Source: Candidatus Proximibacter danicus
GTDB lineage: Bacteria; Pseudomonadota; Gammaproteobacteria; Burkholderiales; Rhodocyclaceae
Reading direction: 5' to 3'
DNA length: 64,000 nucleotides
Assembly (NCBI GenBank): GCA_016710885.1
Contig: JADJUC010000003.1
Coordinates: 124,001 to 188,000 of the forward strand
Shown here: piece after piece, positions 17,197 to 38,262 of the stretch
Layout of the letters: every line of letters begins with the position of its first letter
Position numbering within the stretch: position 1 is the stretch's first letter
Program-made: the position numbers and the translations under genes
Notes under the pieces: generated by a model
Databases searched by the model: none
What the model saw: only the letters and a program-made list of their open reading frames with translations
Told to the model about the DNA's origin: nothing

Positions 17197-18606
17197 TTAG
17201 GGCAGGATCTTCCCTGGATTGAGCAGGTCGTCCGGGTCGAGCGCATGCTTCAGTGCGCGCATGACGTCAATGGCGCCCTCGCCATGCTCGCGCAGCATGA
17301 ATTTCGTCTTGCCCAGACCGATGCCGTGCTCGCCGGTGCAGGTGCCTTCCATGGCCAGCGCGCGTTCGACGACGCGTTCGTTTATCCACTCGGCTTCTTC
17401 CATGTCCTTGGCGCTTTCCGGATCAACCAGCACGACAAGGTGGAAGTTGCCGTCGCCGACGTGGCCGAAGAGCATGATCGGGATCGACACCTGCTGCAGA
17501 TCCTCTGTAGTGGCGCGGATACATTCGGCCAGCCGCGAGATCGGCACACAGACGTCGGTGGGAAAGGCGCGGCAGCCAGGCTTCATCTGCAGGCAGGCAA
17601 AGTAGGCATCGTGCCGTGCCTGCCACAGGCGGCTGCGGTCTTCCGGGCGGGTTGCCCACTCGAAATTTTCGCCGCCGAACTCGCCGGCGATGTCCTGCAC
17701 GAACTGCGCCTGTTCTTCGACCGAGGCTGCGCTGCCGTGGAATTCGAAAAACAGGGTCGGACGCTCGGGCAGGGTAGTCTTGCTGTGCCGGTTGACGGCG
17801 GTGATGGTCAACGGATCGAGCAATTCGATGCGCGCCACCGGTACGCCCATCTGGATGGTCTGGATGACGGTCTGGACTGCGGCATCGACGCTGGGGAAGG
17901 CGCAGACGGCGGCCGACATGGCTTCCGGGATCGGGTACAGGCGTACGGTCAGCTCGGTGATGATGCCGAGCGTGCCTTCGGAGCCGACCAACAGACGGGT
18001 GAGGTCGTAGCCGGCTGAGGATTTCTTCGCGCGGCTGCCGGTGCGGATGATGCGGCCGTCGGCTAGAACCACGGTCATAGCCATGATATTTTCGCGCATG
18101 GTGCCGTAGCGCACGGCGTTGGTGCCGGAGGCGCGGGTGGCGGCCATGCCGCCGAGCGAGGCGTCGGCGCCGGGATCGATCGGGAAGAAAAGGCCGCTTC
18201 CTTTCAGTGCTTCGTTGAGCCGCTTACGCGTGACGCCGGCCTGCACGGTGGCGTCGAGGTCTTCTCCATGGATCGCCACGACCTGGTTCATGCCGGAAAG
18301 GTCGAGGCTGATGCCGCCGTGAACGGCCAGCAGGTGGCCTTCGACCGAGCTGCCGGCGCCGTAGGCGATGATCGGCACCTGATAGCCATGGCACAGGCGG
18401 ACGGTTTCGGCGACTTCCTCGGTCGATTCGGCAAAAACGACACCGTCGGGCAGGGCGGGGATGTGTACCGACTCGTCACGACCGTGCTGCAGGCGGATCG
18501 ATTCTCCACGTGAGAAGCGTTTGCCGAAACGGCTGCTCAGCCTGTCGGAGAGCTCTGTTGGAAAGGGAGGGCGTTGCGGGTGGTTTTGCTTTGAGTGGGT
18601 GTTCAT
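17197..18606 (-). CDS. FAD-binding oxidase, D-lactate/glycolate dehydrogenase type (GlcD-like)
   Basis: Flavoprotein of the PCMH/VAO family that oxidises 2-hydroxy acids such as D-lactate and passes electrons to cytochrome or quinone. The protein has 469 residues. Seen: the FAD-binding region PIIAYGAGSSVEGH near residue 75, GADASLGGMAATRASGTNAVRYG, GSEGTLGIITELTVRLYP, and the C-terminal GTCTGEHGIGLGK signature. The start at 18606 (MNTHSKQ) is chosen because AGGA lies 8 nt upstream; the frame extends further to 18666 without support. Substrate specificity between D-lactate and glycolate cannot be told from these motifs. Confidence 0.87.
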   Translation of the reverse strand: MNTHSKQNHPQRPPFPTELSDRLSSRFGKRFSRGESIRLQHGRDESVHIPALPDGVVFAESTEEVAETVRLCHGYQVPIIAYGAGSSVEGHLLAVHGGISLDLSGMNQVVAIHGEDLDATVQAGVTRKRLNEALKGSGLFFPIDPGADASLGGMAATRASGTNAVRYGTMRENIMAMTVVLADGRIIRTGSRAKKSSAGYDLTRLLVGSEGTLGIITELTVRLYPIPEAMSAAVCAFPSVDAAVQTVIQTIQMGVPVARIELLDPLTITAVNRHSKTTLPERPTLFFEFHGSAASVEEQAQFVQDIAGEFGGENFEWATRPEDRSRLWQARHDAYFACLQMKPGCRAFPTDVCVPISRLAECIRATTEDLQQVSIPIMLFGHVGDGNFHLVVLVDPESAKDMEEAEWINERVVERALAMEGTCTGEHGIGLGKTKFMLREHGEGAIDVMRALKHALDPDDLLNPGKILP

Positions 18607-18735
18607 GCCGCTCGTCCTGTTGGTGCGGATCCTCGGTGGCAGGCATTGTAATCTCCGTTGTGGCAAAAAATGGAGCTGTGCGTCGCCTTGCCGCGATAGT
18701 TCTGCTAGAATGCGCCTCCGGTTTCGCGAAAGCGT

Positions 18736-18764
18736 TTGACAGATATTTGATTGGTCTGCATAAT
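18736..18764 (+). promoter_or_regulatory. Strong sigma-70 promoter of the tRNA-tuf operon
   Basis: TTGACA at 18736-18741 and CATAAT at 18759-18764 are separated by 17 nt. Predicted transcription start is near 18771, about 7 nt before tRNA-Tyr. It should drive tRNA-Tyr, tRNA-Gly, tRNA-Thr and tuf. Confidence 0.8.
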
Positions 18765-18777
18765 TATCTGTTGCATC

Positions 18778-18862
18778 GGAGGGATTCCCGAGCGGTCAAA
18801 GGGATCAGACTGTAAATCTGACGGCTCTGCCTTCGAAGGTTCGAATCCTTCTCCCTCCACCA
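18778..18862 (+). tRNA. tRNA-Tyr (GTA)
   Basis: 85-nt class II tRNA with a long variable arm. The acceptor GGAGGGA pairs with TCCCTCC, the anticodon is GTA in CTGTAAA, the T-loop is GGTTCGAATCC, and CCA is encoded at the 3' end. First gene of the tRNA-tuf operon. Confidence 0.97.
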
Positions 18863-18905
18863 TAAAAAATTCGGTCGCGAAGTAGCTGTTGAGGTTGCGG
18901 TTTGT

Positions 18906-18979
18906 GCGGGTGTAGCTCAATGGTAGAGCTGAAGCCTTCCAAGCTTAAGACGAGGGTTCGATTCCCTTCACCCGCTCCA
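18906..18979 (+). tRNA. tRNA-Gly (TCC)
   Basis: 74-nt tRNA with acceptor GCGGGTG pairing with CACCCGC, anticodon TCC in CTTCCAA, a standard GGTTCGATTCC T-arm and encoded CCA. It lies 43 nt after tRNA-Tyr in the same transcript. Confidence 0.96.
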
Positions 18980-19039
18980 CGCCGCGATTGTGTTTGCAAG
19001 TAGCTGTAGTAGCCGTAGCGGCCGGAATGTAACCGGAAG

Positions 19040-19114
19040 GCCCATGTAGCTCAGTGGCAGAGCACTCCCTTGGTAAGGGAGAGGTCGGCAGTTCAATCCT
19101 GCCCATGGGCACCA
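19040..19114 (+). tRNA. tRNA-Thr (GGT)
   Basis: 75-nt tRNA with acceptor GCCCATG pairing with CATGGGC, anticodon GGT in TTGGTAA, T-arm CAGTTCAATCCTG and encoded CCA. It ends 53 nt before tuf, the same order (tyr-gly-thr-tuf) as in E. coli. Confidence 0.96.
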
Positions 19115-19167
19115 GCGATTTGGCGCTAAAGATATCGTTGATCTTTTAATTATTTGAGGAACCGGGA

Positions 19168-20358
<1,191 letters not shown>

Positions 20359-20366
20359 CAAAGATT

Positions 20367-20394
20367 TACGGGGCTTCCTCCGGGAGGTTCCGTA
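20367..20394 (+). other. Hairpin between tuf and tRNA-Trp
   Basis: Outer arms TACGG/CCGTA (20367-20371, 20390-20394) enclose CCTC/GAGG. No T run follows, so it looks like a processing or stabilising stem in a tuf-tRNA transcript more than a terminator. Confidence 0.5.
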
Positions 20395-20405
20395 GTCTCT
20401 GCTGC

Positions 20406-20481
20406 AGGGGCGTAGCTCAATTGGCAGAGCGTCGGTCTCCAAAACCGAAGGTTGGGGGTTCGAGGCCCTCCGCCCCTGCCA
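20406..20481 (+). tRNA. tRNA-Trp (CCA)
   Basis: 76-nt tRNA with acceptor AGGGGCG pairing with CGCCCCT, anticodon CCA in TCTCCAAAA, T-arm GGGGGTTCGAGGCCCTC and encoded CCA. It sits between tuf and secE, 23 nt before secE, as in many proteobacteria. Confidence 0.96.
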
Positions 20482-20504
20482 CTAACAAATAGAACGCGAT
20501 AGAA

Positions 20505-20858
20505 ATGGCCGACAAGATCAAGTTTGCGCTGGCACTGGTTCTTCTTGCTGCCGGCGTGGTTGGCTTTTACCTGCTAAGCGAGCAGGCAATGATCCTGCGT
20601 GTACTTTCGGTGCTCGCAGGCGTTGCCGCTTCTGTGGCGGTGGCCTGGTTCACCGAGCCCGGTCAGCGCTTTTTTGTTTTTGCCCGCGAAGCGGTGGCAG
20701 AAACGAAGAAGGTGGTATGGCCTTCGCGCAAGGAAACGATGCAAACGACCGGGATGGTGTTCGCCTTCGTGGTCGTTATGGCGGTTTTTCTCTGGCTGAC
20801 TGACAAGAGCCTGGAATGGGTGTTTTACGACTTGATCCTGGGCTGGAGAAAATCATGA
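20505..20858 (+). CDS. secE: Preprotein translocase subunit SecE
   Basis: Essential membrane subunit of SecYEG that clamps SecY. The 117-residue product has three hydrophobic segments (about 7-25, 30-47, 85-107), as in other proteobacterial SecE proteins of this longer type. The conserved amphipathic helix before the last membrane segment is seen in [22 protein letters not shown]. Its stop overlaps the nusG start (ATGA), so the two are translationally coupled. Confidence 0.96.
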   Translation: MADKIKFALALVLLAAGVVGFYLLSEQAMILRVLSVLAGVAASVAVAWFTEPGQRFFVFAREAVAETKKVVWPSRKETMQTTGMVFAFVVVMAVFLWLTDKSLEWVFYDLILGWRKS

Positions 20859-21388
20859 GCAAGCGCTGGTATGTCGTTCACGCCTATTCGGGCTTCGAGA
20901 AAAGTGTTCAGCGTGCCTTGACCGAGCGTGTCGCTCGCTCCGGCATGGAGGACTGCTTTGGCCGCATCCTGGTGCCGGTTGAAGAAGTGGTTGAACTCAA
21001 GGGTGGTCAGAAAAGCATCTCCGAACGCAAGTTCTTCCCCGGTTACGTACTGGTGGAAATGGATATGAACGATGACTCTTGGCACCTCGTCAAGAGTACG
21101 CCGAAGGTTACCGGCTTTGTCGGTGGTACCTCGACCAAACCGACCCCGATTTCCGAGAAGGAAGTCGAGAAGATCATGCAGCAAATGCAGGAGGGGGTTG
21201 AGAAGCCTCGTCCGAAGGTGCTGTTCGAAGTGGGCGAGATGGTCCGCGTCAAGGAAGGTCCGTTTACCGATTTCCATGGTTCCGTCGAAGATGTGAACTA
21301 CGACAAGAACAAGCTGCGCGTGTCGGTGACGATCTTTGGCCGCTCCACGCCAGTCGAGTTGGAGTTTGCGCAGGTCGAAAAGGCCTGA
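20855..21388 (+). CDS. nusG: Transcription termination/antitermination factor NusG
   Basis: Binds the RNA polymerase clamp to promote processivity, and links it to Rho or to ribosomal S10. The protein has 177 residues starting [16 protein letters not shown]; the upstream extension to 20816 lies inside secE and is rejected. The NGN domain covers about 1-120, and the KOW motif lies in [19 protein letters not shown] near residue 130. The start overlaps the secE stop by 4 nt. Confidence 0.97.
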   Translation: MSKRWYVVHAYSGFEKSVQRALTERVARSGMEDCFGRILVPVEEVVELKGGQKSISERKFFPGYVLVEMDMNDDSWHLVKSTPKVTGFVGGTSTKPTPISEKEVEKIMQQMQEGVEKPRPKVLFEVGEMVRVKEGPFTDFHGSVEDVNYDKNKLRVSVTIFGRSTPVELEFAQVEKA

Positions 21389-21528
21389 CGCACATTCGGT
21401 AGCAGTTGGAATACCAGGGGTTTTCGCCTGCCCCCCGTCCGCAAGGGCAAATCAGACGAAAGAGGAGCATTAGTAGCTACGGCTGAGCCGGGTGAACCTG
21501 CGTTACAACTCACGATTCAGGAGCCAAC

Positions 21529-21960
21529 ATGGCAAAGAAAATCGTCGGCTATATCAAGCTGCAAGTGCCGGCGGGCAAGGCTAATCCCTCGCCCCCAATC
21601 GGTCCCGCTCTCGGTCAGCGCGGCCTCAACATCATGGAATTCTGCAAGGCCTTCAACGCCCAGACGCAAGGCGTCGAGCCGGGTCTGCCGATTCCTGTGG
21701 TGATTACCGCCTTCGCGGACAAGTCTTTCACGTTCATCATGAAGACGCCGCCGGCAACGATTCTGATCAAGAAAGCGCTCGGTCTCAAGTCGGGTTCGGC
21801 TAAGCCGCACACCGATAAGGTCGGAAAGCTTACCCGTGCGCAGTGCGAAGAGATCGCCAAGGCAAAAATGCCCGATCTGACTGCTGCTGATATGGATGCG
21901 GCTGTCCGTACCATCGCGGGCTCTGCCCGTTCGATGGGTGTTACCGTGGAGGGTCTCTAA
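21529..21960 (+). CDS. rplK: 50S ribosomal protein L11
   Basis: Forms the GTPase-associated stalk base with 23S rRNA; 143 residues, normal length. Seen: [20 protein letters not shown] at the N-terminus with the flexible proline-rich linker, and the rRNA-binding C-terminal domain ending [19 protein letters not shown] lies 6-7 nt before the ATG. The 140-bp gap after nusG is longer than usual within the cluster and may hold a promoter or an L1-type leader, but no clear hexamers were seen. Confidence 0.98.
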   Translation: MAKKIVGYIKLQVPAGKANPSPPIGPALGQRGLNIMEFCKAFNAQTQGVEPGLPIPVVITAFADKSFTFIMKTPPATILIKKALGLKSGSAKPHTDKVGKLTRAQCEEIAKAKMPDLTAADMDAAVRTIAGSARSMGVTVEGL

Positions 21961-21961
21961 C

Positions 21962-22660
21962 ATGGCTAAGCTTACGAAGCGTCAAAAGGCTACGCAGAGC
22001 CAGGTTGATCGCAACAAACTTTATGCTGTCGTCGATGCCTTGACGCTGGCCAAGGGCGCAGCAACGGCCAAGTTCGACGAATCGATCGACGTTGCGGTAA
22101 ACCTCGGCATTGACGCACGCAAGTCGGACCAACTGGTTCGCGGCTCCGTCGTGCTGCCGGCGGGTACCGGCAAGACCGTTCGCGTGGCCGTTTTTGCTCA
22201 GGGTGAAAAAGCCGAGGCCGCCAAGGCTGCCGGTGCGGATATCGTTGGTTTCGAAGATCTCGCTGCCGAAGTCAAGGCGGGCAACATGAATTTCGATATC
22301 GTCGTCGCGACGCCGGATGCGATGAAAATCGTCGGCCAGCTCGGCCAGATCCTCGGCCCGCGCGGCCTGATGCCGAACCCGAAGGTCGGCACCGTGACCA
22401 TGGACGTCACGACCGCCGTCAAGAATGCCAAGGCCGGTCAGGTTCAGTACCGTACCGACAAGGGCGGCATTGTGCACGCCACCATTGGTCGTGCTTCATT
22501 CCCGGTTGAGAAGCTGGAGCAAAACCTGAAGGCGCTGGTTGAAGCGCTGCAGAAGGCCAAGCCTGCTGCAGCCAAGGGCCAGTACCTCAAGAAAATCGCC
22601 GTGTCCAGCACCATGGGCCCGGGGGTGCGTGTCGATCAGGCTTCTCTGGCCGCGCAGTAA
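21962..22660 (+). CDS. rplA: 50S ribosomal protein L1
   Basis: Component of the L1 stalk at the ribosomal E site and, in E. coli, a translational repressor of its own operon. The protein has 232 residues starting [10 protein letters not shown], one base after the rplK stop; a longer frame from 21896 lies inside rplK and is rejected. Seen: [22 protein letters not shown] motif (here [16 protein letters not shown]) near residue 125 and [10 protein letters not shown] at the C-terminus. Confidence 0.98.
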   Translation: MAKLTKRQKATQSQVDRNKLYAVVDALTLAKGAATAKFDESIDVAVNLGIDARKSDQLVRGSVVLPAGTGKTVRVAVFAQGEKAEAAKAAGADIVGFEDLAAEVKAGNMNFDIVVATPDAMKIVGQLGQILGPRGLMPNPKVGTVTMDVTTAVKNAKAGQVQYRTDKGGIVHATIGRASFPVEKLEQNLKALVEALQKAKPAAAKGQYLKKIAVSSTMGPGVRVDQASLAAQ

Positions 22661-22669
22661 TAGATTTGA

Positions 22670-22697
22670 CCTCGTGCCGGATTGTTTCGGCGCGAGG
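22670..22697 (+). other. Hairpin downstream of rplA
   Basis: A 10-bp stem with one G-T pair (22670-22679 with 22688-22697) and an 8-nt loop lies 9 nt after the rplA stop. It is not followed by a T run, so it may be an mRNA stabilising or processing stem. Confidence 0.45.
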
Positions 22698-22704
22698 GTT
22701 GGCT

Positions 22705-22820
22705 TTGAGCTGTGGCATGAAACGTTTCTGTTTCTTGCCACAGATCGTCAAAGACCGCAGGTGTGACGGCCACATGGCTTTCACTTAAGCGATAGGCCTG
22801 CGCAGACGGTGTACTCAGAA
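22705..22820 (+). promoter_or_regulatory. Candidate L10 leader (rplJL autoregulation)
   Basis: The 265-nt rplA-rplJ gap contains two nested helices: TGTGGC (22711-22716) with GCCACA, and CGTCA (22746-22750) with TGACG, the latter enclosing AAGACCGCAGGTG. This arrangement fits the kink-turn target of the L10(L12) complex described for bacterial rplJL leaders. The match was made from memory of the motif and not from a covariance-model search. Confidence 0.55.
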
Positions 22821-22877
22821 CAGGAATTTTTGCCGCATTTCGGTGCGGATTTACTCCTGATCCAGGTCGCCGTGGGT

Positions 22878-22898
22878 GCGGCGGGATTTTCCCGCCGC
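22878..22898 (+). other. Hairpin just upstream of rplJ
   Basis: A perfect 8-bp GC stem (22878-22885 with 22891-22898) with an ATTTT loop ends 27 nt before the rplJ start codon. It could be part of the same leader and influence access to the AAGGAG ribosome-binding site. Confidence 0.5.
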
Positions 22899-22925
22899 GT
22901 GTGGACTTGAAAGGAGAAAGGACCT

Positions 22926-23429
22926 ATGGGTCTCAATCTTGACGACAAAAAGGCCGTAGTGGCCGAGGTGTCGGCACAGGTAGCCGGTGCACAGACGATG
23001 GTTGTCGCCGAATACCGTGGCATTGAAGTGGGTGATCTCACCAAGCTGCGGAAAAAGGCGCGCGAGTCGGGCGTGTACCTGCGTGTGCTGAAAAACACCC
23101 TCGTGCGTCGTGCCGTTGCGGACACCCCGTTCGCTGGCCTCGCCGAGCAAATGGTCGGTCCCCTGATTTACGCAATTTCCGTCGATGCCGTGGCTGCTGC
23201 CAAGGTGCTGAACGATTTTGCCAAGGGTAACGACAAGCTGGTTTTGAAGGCGGGCGTCTATAGCGGCGACCTGCTCGACAAGGCTGGTGTTCAGGCACTT
23301 GCTTCCATTCCCAGCCGCGAGGAACTTCTCGCCAAGCTGCTCGGCGTCATGCAGGCGCCGGTGTCGGGCTTTGCCGGTGCGCTTGCCGCCCTGGCCAAGA
23401 AGCGCGAGGAAGAGGGCGCTGCCGCCTGA
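22926..23429 (+). CDS. rplJ: 50S ribosomal protein L10
   Basis: Anchors L7/L12 dimers on the ribosome; 167 residues. Seen: [20 protein letters not shown] at the start, the rRNA-binding [20 protein letters not shown], and a C-terminal helix ending [15 protein letters not shown] that carries the L12 binding sites. An AAAGGAGAAAG ribosome-binding region precedes the ATG. The L10-L12 complex is expected to repress this gene through the preceding leader. Confidence 0.98.
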   Translation: MGLNLDDKKAVVAEVSAQVAGAQTMVVAEYRGIEVGDLTKLRKKARESGVYLRVLKNTLVRRAVADTPFAGLAEQMVGPLIYAISVDAVAAAKVLNDFAKGNDKLVLKAGVYSGDLLDKAGVQALASIPSREELLAKLLGVMQAPVSGFAGALAALAKKREEEGAAA

Positions 23430-23496
23430 TCCGCTCGAACGACTACGACATTAGTACGCAAATACACGCAAGAAACTGATTTAGGAGCTTATTCAA

Positions 23497-23868
23497 ATGG
23501 CTATTAGCAAAGAAGACATCCTCGAAGCCGTTGCTGGTATGACGGTCATGGAACTGAACGACATGGTCAAGGCGTTCGAAGAGAAGTTTGGCGTTTCCGC
23601 CGCTTCCCTCGCCGTCGCTGCACCGGGTGCCGGCGCTGCCGCTGCTGTCGAAGAGAAGACCGATTTCACCGTCATTCTGAATGCCGCCGGTGACAAGAAG
23701 GTTGAAGTCATCAAGGTTGTCCGCGCCGCCACCGGCCTGGGCCTCAAGGAAGCCAAAGACCTCGTTGATGGGGCTCCGAAGCCTGTCAAGGAAGGGATTC
23801 CGAAGGCTGATGCCGACGCACTCAAGAAGCAACTTGAGGACGCAGGCGCCAAGGTCGAGATCAAGTAA
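23497..23868 (+). CDS. rplL: 50S ribosomal protein L7/L12
   Basis: Multi-copy stalk protein that recruits translational GTPases; 123 residues. Order seen: an N-terminal dimerisation domain (about 1-35), an Ala-rich flexible hinge (about 36-52, [13 protein letters not shown]), then the C-terminal domain with KIEVIK-like [21 protein letters not shown] and a closing GAKVEIK. It follows rplJ by 67 nt. A terminator-like hairpin comes 18 nt after its stop. Confidence 0.98.
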   Translation: MAISKEDILEAVAGMTVMELNDMVKAFEEKFGVSAASLAVAAPGAGAAAAVEEKTDFTVILNAAGDKKVEVIKVVRAATGLGLKEAKDLVDGAPKPVKEGIPKADADALKKQLEDAGAKVEIK

Positions 23869-23886
23869 TCTCGGCGCTGAAGTGCT

Positions 23887-23918
23887 GGGCTGGTGGCATA
23901 TTTGCCGCCGGCCCTTTT
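23887..23918 (+). terminator. Attenuator-like terminator between rplL and rpoB
   Basis: A 12-bp stem with two G-T pairs (23887-23898 with 23903-23914), TATT loop, followed by TTTT and a second T-rich stretch. It matches the position of the E. coli rplL-rpoB attenuator, which lowers rpoBC transcription relative to ribosomal genes. Confidence 0.75.
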
Positions 23919-24109
23919 GTGCTTTTCTGGAAACGGGATGTAAGGCGGAAAGAATTGGCGTTGAAATTTTTTCCAGCAGCAAGCAAACGTAAGTGCCTTG
24001 GCTCTGAAAACCAGGTATTTCCGTTTATTTGTTATTTGTCGTACCCGGACCGGGACTTTTGCCCGTTCGGGAACCCTAGGAATTATTGCCCATTGAGCTC
24101 GGAGCAAAC

Positions 24110-28393
<4,284 letters not shown>

Positions 28394-28415
28394 TTCAAGG
28401 ACTGGGAGTTAGACG

Positions 28416-32620
<4,205 letters not shown>

Positions 32621-32624
<4 letters not shown>

Positions 32625-32649
32625 CTTAGGGCTTGATCAACCATAGAAT
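32621..32649 (+). promoter_or_regulatory. str operon promoter overlapping the rpoC stop codon
   Basis: TTGACT (32621-32626) and TAGAAT (32644-32649) are 17 nt apart, a good sigma-70 promoter. The -35 box contains the rpoC stop codon TGA (32622-32624). It would give rpsL-rpsG-fusA-tuf independent transcription with a leader of about 120 nt. Confidence 0.7.
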
Positions 32650-32707
32650 TTATGGTCTTTGTCGGCGGAGGCTAACCAAAGCCTCTGCTTTATATAACAA
32701 AATAGCT

Positions 32708-32736
32708 AAGGCGGACCTGTCCGCCTTGGCCTTTTT
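32708..32736 (+). terminator. Terminator-like hairpin in the rpoC-rpsL gap
   Basis: A perfect 8-bp stem (32708-32715 with 32720-32727), loop of 4 nt, is followed after 4 nt by TTTTT. It lies downstream of the promoter at 32621-32649, so it could end rpoBC transcripts or attenuate the str operon. A second weaker stem, GAGGCT/AGCCTC, precedes it. Confidence 0.6.
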
Positions 32737-32777
32737 GCGACGCAGCATGCGATCGCAAAGTATTTAGAGGTAGAAAT

Positions 32778-33155
32778 ATGCCGACTATCAACCAACTCGT
32801 GCGCCAAGGCCGTACGGCCGAGGTTACCAAAAGCAAGGTTCCTGCTTTGGAACAGTGCCCGCAAAAGCGCGGTGTATGCACCCGTGTTTACACGACGACG
32901 CCAAAGAAGCCGAACTCCGCCCTGCGTAAGGTGTGCAAGGTTCGTCTGACCAATGGTTTCGAAGTGATTTCGTACATCGGCGGCGAAGGCCATAACCTGC
33001 AGGAGCACTCGGTCGTTCTGATCCGCGGTGGCCGTGTCAAGGATTTGCCGGGTGTGCGTTACCACACCGTCCGTGGCTCGCTGGATACCCAGGGCGTCAA
33101 GGATCGCAAACAGTCGCGTTCGAAGTACGGCGCAAAGCGTCCGAAGGCAGCGTAA
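32778..33155 (+). CDS. rpsL: 30S ribosomal protein S12
   Basis: Decoding-centre protein; 125 residues. Both loops where streptomycin-resistance changes occur are of the wild type: [12 protein letters not shown] with its lysine near residue 43, and [14 protein letters not shown] with its lysine near residue 88. An AGAGGTAG ribosome-binding site precedes the ATG. First gene of the str operon. Confidence 0.99.
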   Translation: MPTINQLVRQGRTAEVTKSKVPALEQCPQKRGVCTRVYTTTPKKPNSALRKVCKVRLTNGFEVISYIGGEGHNLQEHSVVLIRGGRVKDLPGVRYHTVRGSLDTQGVKDRKQSRSKYGAKRPKAA

Positions 33156-33204
33156 TTTCTGCCTGAGTAAGTGGTCGCTCGGGGGTTCCCCGTTGGGCGG
33201 CCGG

Positions 33205-33221
33205 GAGAGGGTTTTCCTCTC
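33205..33221 (+). other. Hairpin in the rpsL-rpsG gap
   Basis: GAGAGG (33205-33210) pairs with CCTCTC (33216-33221) around a GTTTT loop, 29 nt before rpsG. In E. coli the S7 repressor binds the S12-S7 intercistronic region; that this stem plays that part is inference. Confidence 0.4.
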
Positions 33222-33249
33222 AACTGAATAGTGAATTAGTGAGGTTGTT

Positions 33250-33720
33250 ATGCCACGTCGTCGTGAAGTACCAAAGCGCGACATTCTGCCGGACCCGAAA
33301 TTTGGTTCTGTCGATGTCTCCAAGTTTGTCAACGCCATCATGCAAAGCGGCAAGAAATCGGTTGCCGAGCGCATCGTTTACGGCGCGTTTGAACAGATCG
33401 TGTCCAAGAGTGGCAAGGATCCGCTGGAAGTGTTTGCTTCCGCAATGAGCAACGTCAAGCCGATGGTCGAAGTCAAGTCCCGTCGCGTTGGTGGCGCCAA
33501 CTACCAGGTTCCGGTCGAAGTTCGTCCGGCTCGTCGTGCCGCGCTGGCAATGCGCTGGCTGCGTGAGACAGCTCGCAAGCGTTCGGAAAAGACCATGGGT
33601 CTGCGCCTTGCCGCTGAGCTGCTGGAAGCCGCAGAGAACCGTGGCGGCGCCGTGAAGAAGCGCGACGAAGTCCATCGTATGGCTGAAGCCAACAAGGCCT
33701 TCTCCCACTTCCGTTTCTAA
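33250..33720 (+). CDS. rpsG: 30S ribosomal protein S7
   Basis: Primary 16S 3'-domain binding protein, 156 residues. Seen: [20 protein letters not shown] at the start and [21 protein letters not shown], plus the C-terminal [20 protein letters not shown], all conserved. It lies 94 nt after rpsL and 66 nt before fusA, and it is the likely autogenous repressor of this operon. Confidence 0.99.
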   Translation: MPRRREVPKRDILPDPKFGSVDVSKFVNAIMQSGKKSVAERIVYGAFEQIVSKSGKDPLEVFASAMSNVKPMVEVKSRRVGGANYQVPVEVRPARRAALAMRWLRETARKRSEKTMGLRLAAELLEAAENRGGAVKKRDEVHRMAEANKAFSHFRF

Positions 33721-33786
33721 TGCAGTTATCAAGTTTCGCGGCCTATGCCGCGAATATTTGTTCTTTAAGACACGAAGGTTACTACT

Positions 33787-35879
<2,093 letters not shown>

Positions 35880-35905
35880 TCTGAAAATTAGCTGAGGACA
35901 AACAA

Positions 35906-37096
<1,191 letters not shown>

Positions 37097-37173
37097 CTTT
37101 TGCTCTTTTGACAATCTGCGATGGTGCGGAAGTCTTAACCACCCGCCCCATCGCCTGTTCTTTGGAAGCTAGC

Positions 37174-37485
37174 ATGCAAAACCAGAAAATCCGCATTCGC
37201 CTCAAGGCTTTTGACTATCGCCTGATCGATCAATCAGCTCTTGAAATCGTCGAGACCGCAAAGCGTACCGGTGCTGTCGTGCGCGGCCCGGTGCCGTTGC
37301 CGACCAAGATTCAGCGTTTCGATATTCTGCGTTCGCCGCACGTCAACAAGGCCTCGCGCGACCAGTTCGAAATTCGTACCCACCTGCGTTTGATGGACAT
37401 TATTGATCCGACCGACAAGACTGTGGATGCGCTGATGAAGCTCGATCTGCCTGCAGGCGTGGACGTCGAGATCAAGTTGCAGTAA
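37174..37485 (+). CDS. rpsJ: 30S ribosomal protein S10 / NusE
   Basis: Head-domain protein and partner of NusG and NusB in coupling and antitermination; 103 residues starting [19 protein letters not shown]. The longer frame from 37108 lacks a ribosome-binding site and homology. A TTGACA at 37108-37113 has no convincing -10 partner. The rplC gene follows only after a 129-nt gap that appears to contain its own promoter. Confidence 0.98.
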   Translation: MQNQKIRIRLKAFDYRLIDQSALEIVETAKRTGAVVRGPVPLPTKIQRFDILRSPHVNKASRDQFEIRTHLRLMDIIDPTDKTVDALMKLDLPAGVDVEIKLQ

Positions 37486-37506
37486 AGCAGTAAATGCGGA
37501 TATAAT
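37477..37506 (+). promoter_or_regulatory. Promoter between rpsJ and rplC
   Basis: TTGCAG (37477-37482, inside the end of rpsJ) and TATAAT (37501-37506) with 18-nt spacing. It would start a transcript near 37513 that begins in the structured leader before rplC. Confidence 0.6.
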
Positions 37507-37521
37507 CCGCCGTTTCCGTCG

Positions 37522-37542
37522 GGCGGCACCTTTGGTGCTGCC
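37522..37542 (+). other. Leader hairpin upstream of rplC
   Basis: A 9-bp stem with one G-T pair (37522-37530 with 37534-37542) is followed by TATTTTG. Two more stems follow before rplC: AGTAGT/ACTACT and GCCGGC/GCCGGC. This could be an attenuator or an L4-type leader moved downstream of rpsJ, or a terminator for the upstream transcript. Confidence 0.45.
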
Positions 37543-37614
37543 TATTTTGACTTGCAGTAGTTGTGCAAGAGTACTACTCGCCGGCCAATCGTAGCCGGCT
37601 AGAGGAGAATAACC

Positions 37615-38253
37615 ATGAGTCTAGGCCTTGTTGGGCGCAAGGTCGGCATGACGCGCATTTTTACCGAGGACGGTGCAACCGTTCCGGTGACAGTGCTCGA
37701 TGTGTCGAACAACCGCGTGACCCAGATCAAAACGCCTGAAACCGATGGCTATGCTGCGGTTCAGGTCACCTTCGGCCAGCGTCGCGCGTCGCGCGTCGGT
37801 AAGCCGCTTGCCGGCCATCTGGCAAAGGCAGGGGTTGAATCCGGTCATGTTCTGAAGGAGTTTCCGGTTTCTGCCGAGGAGCTCTCGAATTTGAAACCGG
37901 GCGACCAAATCAGCGTCACCATTTTCGCTGTCGGCCAAAAGGTCGATGTTTCCGGCACTTCGATCGGTAAGGGCTTTGCGGGCGGCATCAAGCGCCACAA
38001 TTTCAGCTCGAACCGGGCTTCTCACGGCAACTCGCTGTCGCACAATGCGCCTGGCTCCATCGGTATGGCGCAGGACCCGGGTCGCGTTTTTCCCGGCAAG
38101 CGTATGGCAGGCCATCTGGGTGATGCTAAGGCAACCACGCAGAATCTGGAAGTTGTACGCATCGATACCGAGCGTCAACTGCTGCTGGTACGCGGTGCTG
38201 TGCCTGGCTCGAAAGGCGCGGATGTTGTTGTCCGTGCTGCGGTCAAGGGCTAA
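37615..38253 (+). CDS. rplC: 50S ribosomal protein L3
   Basis: Early assembly protein near the peptidyl-transferase centre; 212 residues. Seen: [19 protein letters not shown] at the N-terminus and the long loop [21 protein letters not shown] and [14 protein letters not shown], whose Gln (in [11 protein letters not shown]) is methylated by PrmB in E. coli. GAGGAG precedes the ATG. Confidence 0.99.
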   Translation: MSLGLVGRKVGMTRIFTEDGATVPVTVLDVSNNRVTQIKTPETDGYAAVQVTFGQRRASRVGKPLAGHLAKAGVESGHVLKEFPVSAEELSNLKPGDQISVTIFAVGQKVDVSGTSIGKGFAGGIKRHNFSSNRASHGNSLSHNAPGSIGMAQDPGRVFPGKRMAGHLGDAKATTQNLEVVRIDTERQLLLVRGAVPGSKGADVVVRAAVKG

Positions 38254-38262
38254 GGGGGCGAC

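Noticed and set aside
18688..18711. TTGCCG / TAGAAT pair upstream of tRNA-Tyr
   Set aside because: Spacing is only 12 nt; the TTGACA-N17-CATAAT pair downstream is much better.
21389..21528. Possible L1-binding leader before rplK
   Set aside because: The gap is of suitable length, but I could not find a convincing match to an L1 target or a promoter.
24043..24072. GC hairpin before rpoB as a terminator
   Set aside because: A CCCG/CGGG stem is present but with no T run; the better terminator is at 23887-23918.
37108..37136. TTGACA upstream of rpsJ as an S10 promoter
   Set aside because: The -35 is perfect but no acceptable -10 hexamer lies 16-18 nt downstream.
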